A DNA stretch of 6,113 nucleotides, taken from NCBI GenBank assembly GCA_964420455.1, contig CAYQTO010000186.1, positions 1 to 6,113 on the forward strand, written 5' to 3'. Positions 1 through 6,113 of this stretch are shown here, piece by piece. The DNA comes from CAYQTO01 sp964420455 (GTDB lineage Bacteria > Sumerlaeota > Sumerlaeia > SLMS01). Every line of letters starts with the position of its first letter. The stretch's first letter is position 1. A model generated the notes under the pieces. That model was given only the letters and a program-made list of their open reading frames with translations, was not told the DNA's origin and searched no databases. The position numbers and the translations under genes were made by a program.

Positions 1-546
1 CAGACGGCCAACTACTACCAGGCGCTGCTCTGGGCGGTGGACTTCGACATTATCGGCGACGACGACGGATCGAACCCCTTCGAGTCCAGCGAGACATCCC
101 CCCTCATCGTCAAGTCCGACGACCAATACGACCAGTACGCCATCGACTACCGGGTCTGGTTCGAGCACAAGGGGTGGGGTCGCATCACGTCCTCCACGGG
201 AACGTCGATCACGGTCGACTTGCCCGACAACCAGAGCCCCTGGGTCGTCGACGAGTGGAAGGACAACTTCGTCACGATCTACGACCCGTCGGGCGACAAT
301 GGCCGGATCGCCCGCATCGTTGGCAATGACGCCAACACCCTCACGACGACGACGGATCTTTCCGGCGCCGTTTCCGACCAGGCATTTTCAAATCCCCCGG
401 CGACCGACTCTGTCTTCTTCATCAACAACGGCAAGACCGTGAACATCACCGTGGAGTGGGGGGACGGCCAGGACTACAAGACGATCCAGCGCACGCTGCT
501 GCGCCCCTGCCCGACGGACATCAATCCCGCCGAGATTCCCGCATGA
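1..546 (+). CDS. GspI/PilV-like minor pilin, 5'-truncated (C-terminal 181 residues)
   Basis: The reading frame is open from the first base of the window, so the true start and any prepilin leader lie upstream. A GTG at 37 is in frame, but nothing marks it as a start, and sequence before it (NYYQALLWAVDF) reads as continuing protein. The last 40 residues, with KTVNITVEWGDGQDYKTIQ at about 145-163, resemble the final beta strands of GspI/PilV-type minor pilins, which typically end in a V-V-V-W-x-D/G-G strand pair. Residues about 81-115 hold an extra segment (W..DEW..NFVTIYDPSGDNGRIARIVGN) that looks like a small beta unit not expected in GspI. The protein is acidic and Asp-rich, fitting an exported domain. 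It is followed after 32 bases by a GspJ-like prepilin and then a GspK-like protein, so the I-J-K order supports the call. The family assignment is inference; with the N terminus missing it could be another pilin-like protein. Confidence 0.6.
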   Translation, partial: QTANYYQALLWAVDFDIIGDDDGSNPFESSETSPLIVKSDDQYDQYAIDYRVWFEHKGWGRITSSTGTSITVDLPDNQSPWVVDEWKDNFVTIYDPSGDNGRIARIVGNDANTLTTTTDLSGAVSDQAFSNPPATDSVFFINNGKTVNITVEWGDGQDYKTIQRTLLRPCPTDINPAEIPA

Positions 547-563
547 TTTCCGCCACCTACCGC

Positions 564-570
564 AAAGGAG
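564..570 (+). promoter_or_regulatory. Ribosome binding site that selects the ATG at 579
   Basis: AAAGGAG sits 8 bases upstream of the ATG at 579, close to ideal for Shine-Dalgarno spacing. The competing in-frame ATG at 543 overlaps the upstream stop codon (ATGA, 543-546) but has only pyrimidine-rich coding sequence before it. Starting at 579 also gives a normal-length basic prepilin leader. Confidence 0.75.
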
Positions 571-578
571 CACCCGCG

Positions 579-1277
579 ATGACGCCTGCCTCCCTTTTCC
601 GTTCCCGCCGTTCCCGCCGGCGCGCCACCACGCTCGTCGAAATGATGATCTCTGTGGCGATCCTCGCGATCCTGATGGGAATCGTGATCCCGGGGATGGT
701 GTTCTTCGCCCGGGCCGTGAAGGGAATCCGCTTCGAGAATCAGCTCCAACTGAACGTTAACGAGTTCGTCCAGCGCATAAACTGGGAAATGAGCGCCGCG
801 AACGACGTGAACTTCGTCGACCAGAATGGAATGGAATATACGGCGTTCCGGTCGCGCTTCGTCGCCGCAGGGCCGACGGGGAGCTTCGACTACATCCGTG
901 AACGGGTCGTAGGCGAGATCTTCCTCTTAAATCCCGATGGCGACCTGAACACGCACGAGGACAACGAAATCCAGCTGCGCAAGACCTTCTACAGCACGAT
1001 CGACGGCACGGAGCTGGAAAGCGAGACGCGAACCCTCCTCCGCTGGGTTTCGCCGATGCTGGACGACACCGGGACCCCGATTCCCATCTTTGCGGACAAC
1101 ACGGCGCTGCCGGCGGGATCGGCAGACCGGGCACGTGGCTTTGTTGAGTTGGTGGCCCGCATCGGCGACCGCCAAATCCCCACCGTCGATGCGGACGACC
1201 GCTTCAGCGGCCCAGGTTACCAGGGCATGACCATCCGCCACATCATCGCGCCGGTCAACAACCCGGTGAACAACTGA
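579..1277 (+). CDS. GspJ/PilW-like minor prepilin with class III leader
   Basis: A 232-residue protein with a type IV prepilin N terminus. A basic leader (RSRRSRRRA, residues 8-16) precedes TTLVEMMISVAILAILMG. Prepilin peptidase would cut between Ala16 and Thr17, which puts the conserved Glu at mature position 5 (Glu21) and leaves a hydrophobic helix to about residue 46. The -1 residue is Ala instead of the usual Gly, which is tolerated in some pilins. After the helix, the R-I-N-W-E-M-S-A-A-N segment and length of about 230 residues suit GspJ or PilW, minor subunits that join GspI/K or PilV/X at the pilus tip in the inner membrane and periplasm. The start was chosen from the AAAGGAG site; a start at 543 would add 12 residues and couple translation to the upstream stop. 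It lies between a GspI-like and a GspK-like gene with short gaps, so the three are probably one operon. The prepilin status is secure; the J/W subclass is inferred mainly from context and size. Confidence 0.8.
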   Translation: MTPASLFRSRRSRRRATTLVEMMISVAILAILMGIVIPGMVFFARAVKGIRFENQLQLNVNEFVQRINWEMSAANDVNFVDQNGMEYTAFRSRFVAAGPTGSFDYIRERVVGEIFLLNPDGDLNTHEDNEIQLRKTFYSTIDGTELESETRTLLRWVSPMLDDTGTPIPIFADNTALPAGSADRARGFVELVARIGDRQIPTVDADDRFSGPGYQGMTIRHIIAPVNNPVNN

Positions 1278-1317
1278 CCTCGGACTTACTCCCCCTCCCG
1301 AAACCAACCGAGAAAAG

Positions 1318-1327
1318 AAAAGGAGAG
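1318..1327 (+). promoter_or_regulatory. Ribosome binding site of the large GspK/PilX-like gene
   Basis: A purine-rich AAAGGAGAGG lies 9 bases before the ATG at 1337 and supports that start. The 59-base gap after the previous gene shows no terminator and no clear promoter, consistent with co-transcription. Confidence 0.65.
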
Positions 1328-1336
1328 GCTGGACCC

Positions 1337-3607
1337 ATGTTGAGGAAGAAACTACGAAAGGCGATGGAGGGCAGGCGTGGCTCGGCGCTCATGATGACGC
1401 TGATGTTTACCACGATCTTTTCCCTCATCATCGGCTGGATGTTGGTCGCCGTTAATCAGGAGACCCGCCAGACCCACCGCTCGCGGATGGTGATCAACTC
1501 GCTCGAAGGTTCAAAGGCGACTCTCCAGTCGCTGGCCTCGAACGTGATCCAAATCATGCGCTCGCGCCCCGCCGACCAAATCAATGGCGACCTGTCGGAG
1601 ATCGACAACGTCGTCAAGCAGGTCACCCCCTCTCTGTCGCCAGGCATGGAGTGGGTCGACAACGGCAGCGGCAAGCGCCTCACCTACATCCGCAACCGCA
1701 AGCCGAACGACTTCGAGTTCCGCGAAATCACCGCGCCGACCGAGAAGTGGTACGGCTACTCGATCGCCCAGCTCGACTACGAGATGGTCTCCTTCGTCCG
1801 CGAAGATACCCCCATCGCCGACCAGATCGGCTTTCAGGGCATGGGCGTCCGCCAGCGCGCCACCATCAACTACATCCCGCTTTATGCGTTCGCGATCTTC
1901 TACGAGGACCGGCTCGAGCTGCACCCCGGCCCCGAGATGGATGTCCGCGGCCGCACCCACTCCAACGACAACATGTATCTCTCGGCGGTGAACTCGCTCC
2001 AGTTCCACGACCGCGTCACCTGCGCCCGCAACATCTATCGCTGGCGCGACACCGGCGGCACCACGAGCCAGAACGGGCGCGTGGAATTCCGCGTGCCCAA
2101 CGAGATCAACAACCCCAGCGGCTCCTGGAGCTGGCAGAACATGCGCAATCCCCCCAGCCCCCATGATGGCGACCAGTGGTTCGACCACATGGACGATTCA
2201 TGGGCCGATGGGGCGCTCAACCGCTACAAGCGCCAGGTCATGGACTCGGCCCACGGCATCAGCGAGATCAACCCGCCGCTGCCCGCCGGAGCCGAGCTTT
2301 ACGACCTGTTCCGCCGCGCCCAGCCGGATACCGATCCGCTCGATCTCAAGCAGACCAAGTTCGAGTATCTCGCCGACATCATCATCACCGGCGACCCGGG
2401 CAACCCGCTTACGTGGAAGGCCTACTTTCAGGACGTCGACTACGAGGGCGACTACTCGCGCACTCTCGACGAAATTACCTCCGCCTCCGTTGCCAAGTTC
2501 GTTTCCCAGGGACTCTTCTACGAGGCCCATCAGCTCACGATCACGAAGACCCTCGACATCGACATCGCGGCGCTGAACACGGAAATGGCCAGCCTTGGCT
2601 TCAACTGGGCGGATTCCAACGGCGTTATCTACGTCAGCACCACCCCCGGCCCGGACGACTCCTACACGCTGGCCGAACGCAACCGGGACCCCGAGTGGCA
2701 ACGCGACCCGGACGGGTCCTACAAGTTCGACCTGAGCACCGGCAAGCCGCTGCTTCTCGCCGGCGGCAACCCAGGATGGTCCGCCGACGGCAACGGCTCC
2801 ACCCCTGACGCCAAGAACTACTACATGCCCGCGGTCCGCATCCTGAACGCCGATTACCTCCCGCGAAACCAGGACAAGGGCTTCGCTCTCTACTCCGACC
2901 GCCCTGTCTATACGGTGGGCGACGTCAACGACCAGGGCGAACAAGCCACGGCGGTCATCGCCGGCGACTCGATCACCGTGACCTCCGTCCGCCAGTGGCT
3001 AGCCGAAATCAATTATGACGACCGTCACGACGATAGTAAGAAGAATCAATCCGGCAGCAACATGGCCCGGCCGGAGTTCGACACCTCCCTCGACGGTCGT
3101 TTCACCGTGCTTGGCGATGGCGAAGGCCCCTCGGGTGCCGTCCAGATGGCTGGCATGACGGTCAACCTCGGCGATAACTGGCGTGATGGCCAGTTCGACT
3201 GGGAGAAGGACCACTGGTACAGCAAGTCCCAGCGGAACACCACGACGAACGTCATCTTCATCATGGGCAACACGCCGTCCGAGTACAACAATCCCGAGGA
3301 TCCGGACGACCTGAGCCACGCTGTCGGCTCTGGCGGCGCCCACAACGTGATGCGCTACCTCGAGAACTGGGACGATACCCACAACTTCAAGGGCTCGATG
3401 ATCGTCCTGTTTGAGAGCCCTGTCTCCGCCGTAAAGTGGCGCTGCTGCAGCAACAAGGGTTTCTACACCCCTCCGCGCCGCAACTACGACTGGGACACCC
3501 GCCTCAAGACGTCGACCCCGCCCCCGGGCATGCCGGTGCTGATCGAGGTCGATATCTACGAGATGGAGCCGGTCTCCTACGAGTACGCGAAGGCCAACGT
3601 GCCCTGA
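1337..3607 (+). CDS. Large GspK/PilX-like pilin-related protein (756 residues)
   Basis: The N terminus is built like a PilX/GspK minor pilin: a basic stretch (residues 3-14, ending GRR), then G15-S16 and a hydrophobic helix at about 17-39 (ALMMTLMFTTIFSLIIGWML). Cleavage after Gly15 would place Met, not Glu, at mature position 5; lack of Glu5 is the known exception in GspK. Residues 40-110 look helical, as expected for the pilin stalk. The ectodomain is more than twice the length of typical GspK (about 300-330). It contains HPGPEMDVRGRTHSNDNMYL (196-215) and a C-terminal block with GGAHNVMRYLENW (666-678), FKGSM (684-688), a vicinal Cys pair (703-704) and YTPPRRNYDWDT. From memory, related blocks occur in large uncharacterised PilX-like proteins of planctomycete and verrucomicrobial genomes, where they are annotated as hypothetical or pilus assembly proteins. 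It probably sits at the tip of a pilus or pseudopilus with the two preceding proteins. It is the last gene before a strong terminator. The anchor class is well supported; the ectodomain function is unknown. Confidence 0.7.
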   Translation: MLRKKLRKAMEGRRGSALMMTLMFTTIFSLIIGWMLVAVNQETRQTHRSRMVINSLEGSKATLQSLASNVIQIMRSRPADQINGDLSEIDNVVKQVTPSLSPGMEWVDNGSGKRLTYIRNRKPNDFEFREITAPTEKWYGYSIAQLDYEMVSFVREDTPIADQIGFQGMGVRQRATINYIPLYAFAIFYEDRLELHPGPEMDVRGRTHSNDNMYLSAVNSLQFHDRVTCARNIYRWRDTGGTTSQNGRVEFRVPNEINNPSGSWSWQNMRNPPSPHDGDQWFDHMDDSWADGALNRYKRQVMDSAHGISEINPPLPAGAELYDLFRRAQPDTDPLDLKQTKFEYLADIIITGDPGNPLTWKAYFQDVDYEGDYSRTLDEITSASVAKFVSQGLFYEAHQLTITKTLDIDIAALNTEMASLGFNWADSNGVIYVSTTPGPDDSYTLAERNRDPEWQRDPDGSYKFDLSTGKPLLLAGGNPGWSADGNGSTPDAKNYYMPAVRILNADYLPRNQDKGFALYSDRPVYTVGDVNDQGEQATAVIAGDSITVTSVRQWLAEINYDDRHDDSKKNQSGSNMARPEFDTSLDGRFTVLGDGEGPSGAVQMAGMTVNLGDNWRDGQFDWEKDHWYSKSQRNTTTNVIFIMGNTPSEYNNPEDPDDLSHAVGSGGAHNVMRYLENWDDTHNFKGSMIVLFESPVSAVKWRCCSNKGFYTPPRRNYDWDTRLKTSTPPPGMPVLIEVDIYEMEPVSYEYAKANVP

Positions 3608-3652
3608 CCCTTGCCCGGCCGCGTTGCCCGGCAAGACTCATCCCAGCAACTC

Positions 3653-3686
3653 GGCGGCGGGGCTTCGGCCCCGCCGCCTTCTTTTC
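3653..3686 (+). terminator. Intrinsic terminator with UUCG tetraloop, end of pilin operon
   Basis: A perfect 11-bp GC stem (3653-3663 with 3668-3678) encloses a TTCG loop closed by a C-G pair, the exceptionally stable cUUCGg tetraloop. It is followed by TTCTTTTC. It lies 45 bases after the stop codon of the large pilin-like gene and reads in its direction. Confidence 0.88.
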
Positions 3687-3715
3687 AACCGGCTGAATCC
3701 CCCTCTCCATTCCTC

Positions 3716-3744
3716 TTGACTGGCGGCAGTCCTTCGGGCGCAAT
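3716..3744 (+). promoter_or_regulatory. Weak candidate promoter for rpsT
   Basis: TTGACT at 3716-3721 matches the sigma-70 -35 hexamer in five of six positions. With a 17-base spacer the -10 position reads CGCAAT, which matches TATAAT only in its last three bases. A promoter is expected somewhere in 3687-3789 because a terminator precedes the region, but this exact placement is a guess. Confidence 0.25.
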
Positions 3745-3789
3745 CCGCTGCTCCACCGGGGGCGGCACGCCGCCGGGAATCTCCACGCG

Positions 3790-3794
3790 AAGGA
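3790..3794 (+). promoter_or_regulatory. rpsT: Ribosome binding site of rpsT
   Basis: AAGGA, within GAAGGAAG (3789-3796), precedes the GTG at 3807 by 12 bases, slightly long but workable. It supports the GTG as the start; the next in-frame ATG lies at codon 28, well inside the conserved S20 sequence. Confidence 0.6.
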
Positions 3795-3806
3795 AGCACC
3801 ACATCC

Positions 3807-4085
3807 GTGGCCAATAAACTTTCGTCGAAAAAGCGCGTCCGCCAGAACGAGCGGCGCCGCCTGCGCAACCGCGCCACGCGGAGCGACATGCGCTCGGCCG
3901 TCAAGAAGGTCCGCAGCGACATCGCCACCGGCAGCCTCGAGACTCTCGATACGGACCTCGTCCACGCCCAGTCGCGCCTCGCCAAGGCGGCCAAGCGCAA
4001 CATCATCAAAAAGAACACGCTCGCCCGCCAGCAAAGCCGACTCATGAAGGCGGTCGCCAAGGCCAAGGCAGCAGCCACCGCCTGA
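3807..4085 (+). CDS. rpsT: 30S ribosomal protein S20
   Basis: A 92-residue, very basic protein of normal S20 length. The N terminus, (M)ANKLSSKKRVRQNERRRLRN, matches the S20 pattern of MAN, Ser-Ala/Ser-Lys-Lys, RQNE.RR.RN almost exactly, and the rest follows the family's helical, Lys/Arg/Ala-rich form (AKRNIIKKNTLARQQSRLMK). S20 is a primary binder of 16S rRNA in the small subunit. Translation starts at GTG, chosen because the Ala-Asn-Lys that follows it is the usual S20 N terminus and a ribosome binding site lies upstream. In E. coli rpsT also uses a non-ATG start (TTG) and represses its own translation; whether that applies here is unknown. The gene has its own leader between two intrinsic terminators, so it is probably transcribed alone. 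Identification is secure. Confidence 0.96.
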   Translation: MANKLSSKKRVRQNERRRLRNRATRSDMRSAVKKVRSDIATGSLETLDTDLVHAQSRLAKAAKRNIIKKNTLARQQSRLMKAVAKAKAAATA

Positions 4086-4110
4086 CCGCCACGCCCCGTC
4101 AGCTTCTCCC

Positions 4111-4144
4111 GCCGGCCGCGCCCATCGCGGTCGGCTCTTTTTTT
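4111..4144 (+). terminator. Intrinsic terminator after rpsT
   Basis: A 10-bp stem (4111-4120 with 4126-4135, including one G-U pair) with a five-base CCCAT loop is followed directly by TCTTTTTTT. It begins 26 bases after the rpsT stop and should separate rpsT from purL. Confidence 0.88.
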
Positions 4145-4176
4145 GTCCCCACGCGCTCCAGAGTTGATTCCGTCCC

Positions 4177-4200
4177 GCCCAGCCGCCAAGGTCGGTGGGC
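4177..4200 (+). other. Small inverted repeat in the purL leader
   Basis: GCCCAGCCG (4177-4185) can pair with CGGTGGGC (4193-4200), with one bulged base and a seven-base loop. It sits 23 bases before the purL start codon and lacks a T tract, so it is not a terminator. I see no purine riboswitch around it. The structure may be chance in GC-rich DNA. Confidence 0.3.
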
Positions 4201-4223
4201 AGACCTCATCGGAAAGCCCCGCC

Positions 4224-6113
4224 ATGTCCGCACCCGCGATTACGCCGGAACTCATCGCCGAGCACGGCCTGAAGCCCGAGGAGTACGACCAGATCCTCGA
4301 CATCCTCGGCCGCGAGCCGACCTTTACCGAGCTCGGCATCTTCAGCGTCATGTGGAGTGAGCACTGCTCCTACAAGAACTCAAAGCCGTTGCTCAAGACG
4401 CTCCCGACGACCGGACCGGCGGTGCTGCAGGGACCGGGGGAGAACGCAGGGGTGGTGGCGCTCGACGAAAAGCTCGCGATCGCCTTCAAGATGGAATCGC
4501 ACAATCACCCGAGTGCGGTGGAGCCCTATCAGGGGGCAGCGACCGGAGTGGGGGGCATCCTGCGGGACATCTTTACGATGGGGGCGCGTCCGGTGGCGCT
4601 GGTGGACTGCCTGTTTTTCGGGATGCCGGGCGTGCCGGCGGTCGACCGCATTGTTCAGGGGGTCATCCGCGGCATCGCAGAATATGGAAACTGTGTGGGC
4701 GTGCCGACGGTCAACGGCATGGTCTGCTTCGCCCCGACGTTCGCGACGAACTGTCTGGTGAACGTGATGGCGGTGGGTGTGATGCGGCGCGAGGACCTGA
4801 CGCTGGCGTGCGCGCGGTCCTCCGGCAGCCCGGTGGTGTATTACGGCAATGCGACGGGGCGCGACGGCGTCCATGGAGCGACCTTCGCAAGCGAGGAACT
4901 GACGGAGGAAACGATGGAGCAGCGCTCCGCGGTGCAGGTCGGCGACCCGTTCATGGGCAAGAAGATCCTGGAGGCGACGCTGGAGCTGATTCGCTCGGGG
5001 GCGGTGGAGGCGATTCAGGACATGGGGGCGGCGGGGCTGACGTGCTCCGGATGCGAGATCGCCGGTCGCGGGCGCCTCGGCATGCGGCTCGATCTCGATT
5101 CCGTCCCCCAGCGGGCCGACCGCATGAGCGCTTACGAGATGATGCTTTCGGAATCGCAGGAGCGCATGCTGGCGGTGGTGAAGCCCGGCCGGCTCGACGA
5201 GGCGATGGCGATCCTGGAGAAGTGGGAAACGGAGCCCGCCCTCGTGGGCGAGGTGACGGAAGACGGGCTGTTTCACGTGGCGCACCGGGGCGAGGAGGTG
5301 GCCCGCGTGCCGGCGTTGAAGATCAGCGAGGAGTCTCCAGTCTATACGCGCGAGGCACGCCGGCCGGCGGTGTTCGATGGTCCCACCTACTCGCCGGGCC
5401 CGTGGGTCGATTCCGTGGGCAAGACACTTCGGGAAACGGTGCTCGAACTCCTCGCCCATCCCACCATCGCGTCGAAGGCGTGGATCCACGAGCAATACGA
5501 CACGATGGTGCAGACGAACACGGTGCTGGGCCCCGGGGCCGGGGCGGCAGTGCTGCGGGTGGACGGTTCGGAGAAGTTGCTGGCAATTGCGACCGGGGTA
5601 GATCCGCTCAAGGTTGCCTGCGATCCGTATACCGGTGCGGCGATGGCGGTGGGCGAGGCGGCGCTCAACCTCCTGTGCGTGGGGGCGAAGCCCTTGGGAC
5701 TGACGGACAACCTGAACTTTGGGAACCCGGAAAGGCCCGAGCAGTTCTGGTATCTCGAGCAGGCGGTGGCGGGCATCGCCGACACGGCCCGCGCCATGGG
5801 CATCCCGGTCACCGGCGGGAACGTCTCGCTGTACAACGAGTCGGCGGCGGGGCCGATCTGGCCGACGCCCACCATCGGCATGGTGGGCTCGATCGAGAGC
5901 CGCCATGCGCTCATCGAGCCGGGCTTCAAGAACCCCGGCGACGTGCTGATGCTGGTGGGCTTGCCGGCGAGCCTGGCGGGGAGTTTCCTCGCCTGGCACC
6001 GCGAGCAGCAGTTGCCGATGCCGCTTTCCGGGATGGAGACGCGGGAGATGCCCGCACGGTTCGCCCTCCTCCAGCAGTTCCTCCTCCGGTGTATAGACGC
6101 GGGTTTGCTCAAG
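4224..6113 (+). CDS. purL: Phosphoribosylformylglycinamidine synthase subunit PurL, 3'-truncated
   Basis: 630 codons are open from the ATG at 4224 to the window edge with no stop. PurL is the ATP-dependent synthetase subunit converting FGAR to FGAM in step four of de novo purine synthesis, using ammonia from PurQ with PurS as bridge, in the cytoplasm. Family marks in order: MWSEHCSYKNSK (43-54, with the His47 proposed to be catalytic), GPGENAG, ESHNHPS (91-97), YQGAATGVGGILRD, the IQDMGAAGLT block, SAYEMMLSESQERML, then in the second half TDNLNFGNPE (494-503) and TGGNVSLYNE (530-539). The small-type PurL is about 730-750 residues, so some 100-120 are missing. The start fits the family N terminus; the ribosome binding site is modest (GGAAAG, 4211-4216). 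Two conserved spots differ: PTVNGM (161-166) where PTVGGE is usual, and ATGVDP (456-461) where an ATD-C/x-N form is common. From about 4420 codons shift toward G endings (GGG, GTG, GCG). It follows rpsT behind a terminator, so it probably has its own promoter, which I could not place. Confidence 0.96.
   Translation, partial: MSAPAITPELIAEHGLKPEEYDQILDILGREPTFTELGIFSVMWSEHCSYKNSKPLLKTLPTTGPAVLQGPGENAGVVALDEKLAIAFKMESHNHPSAVEPYQGAATGVGGILRDIFTMGARPVALVDCLFFGMPGVPAVDRIVQGVIRGIAEYGNCVGVPTVNGMVCFAPTFATNCLVNVMAVGVMRREDLTLACARSSGSPVVYYGNATGRDGVHGATFASEELTEETMEQRSAVQVGDPFMGKKILEATLELIRSGAVEAIQDMGAAGLTCSGCEIAGRGRLGMRLDLDSVPQRADRMSAYEMMLSESQERMLAVVKPGRLDEAMAILEKWETEPALVGEVTEDGLFHVAHRGEEVARVPALKISEESPVYTREARRPAVFDGPTYSPGPWVDSVGKTLRETVLELLAHPTIASKAWIHEQYDTMVQTNTVLGPGAGAAVLRVDGSEKLLAIATGVDPLKVACDPYTGAAMAVGEAALNLLCVGAKPLGLTDNLNFGNPERPEQFWYLEQAVAGIADTARAMGIPVTGGNVSLYNESAAGPIWPTPTIGMVGSIESRHALIEPGFKNPGDVLMLVGLPASLAGSFLAWHREQQLPMPLSGMETREMPARFALLQQFLLRCIDAGLLK

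Noticed and set aside
1511..2188. 225-codon minus-strand open frame
   Set aside because: Also antisense to the large pilin-like gene, with a low-complexity Val/Ala/Gly/Asp translation; a shadow of codon bias.
2198..2944. 248-codon minus-strand open frame
   Set aside because: It is antisense to the large GspK/PilX-like gene, Val/Gly/Ala-rich and without recognisable domains or a ribosome binding site that I can see.
3611..3632. TTGCCCGGC repeated directly (3611-3619 and 3624-3632) just after the pilin operon
   Set aside because: Two 9-base copies only, in GC-rich DNA next to a terminator; no attachment-site or mobile-element context.
4145..4223. Possible promoter or purine riboswitch before purL
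   Set aside because: TTGATT at 4164-4169 is a passable -35 but no -10 follows at proper spacing. The leader is too short and lacks the conserved core of a purine riboswitch.
4357..4761. 134-codon plus-strand open frame within purL
   Set aside because: Out of frame with a clear PurL sequence, and its Arg/Ser/Trp-rich translation has no family marks.
4380..5999. 539-codon open frame on the minus strand
   Set aside because: It lies wholly opposite purL, whose conserved motifs run through the whole stretch. The translation is rich in Arg, His and Pro with no recognisable motif, typical of the complement of a GC-rich gene with G/C-ending codons.
1..6113. Undescribed defence, mobile or CRISPR-like system
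   Set aside because: No repeats arrays, transposase, integrase, nuclease or toxin-like genes are seen; all coding space is explained by pilin-like genes, rpsT and purL.

Overview
The window is 6.1 kb of GC-rich bacterial DNA in which every supported gene reads on the + strand. It falls into two blocks. The left block (1-3607) is the end of a minor-pilin operon. The right block (3608-6113) is housekeeping: ribosomal protein S20 (rpsT) followed by the purine-synthesis gene purL. Codons mostly end in G or C, so long antisense open frames are common; I treat those as artefacts. The organism cannot be named from this stretch. The style of the large pilin-like protein (long ectodomain with PGPEM..RG..HSN and GGxHN..RYLENW motifs) reminds me of free-living planctomycete, verrucomicrobial or candidate-phylum bacteria (Sumerlaeota- or Hydrogenedentota-like), but that is an impression only.

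Left block: a 5'-truncated gene (1-546) has a C-terminal tail like GspI/PilV minor pilins. It is followed by a GspJ/PilW-like prepilin (579-1277) with a clear class III leader and Glu at +5, then a 756-residue GspK/PilX-like protein (1337-3607) that has the N-terminal anchor but no Glu5. The order I-, J-, K-like matches the minor pseudopilins that form the tip complex of type II secretion pseudopili and the equivalent PilV/W/X set of type IV pili. A strong intrinsic terminator with a UUCG loop closes this block.

Right block: rpsT (3807-4085) starts at GTG, has its own short leader, and is followed by a second intrinsic terminator. purL (4224 to the window edge) has no stop inside the window: 630 codons of a small-type (PurS/PurQ-dependent) FGAM synthase are present, and roughly the last 100-120 are missing. 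Because both terminators separate them, the pilin block, rpsT and purL are probably three transcription units.

I found no RNA genes, mobile elements, CRISPR arrays or phage genes. The points most worth a second look are the large GspK/PilX-like ectodomain, the inserted beta-type motif in the first pilin-like protein, and two departures from usual conserved motifs in PurL. I do not see convincing evidence of a wholly new system.
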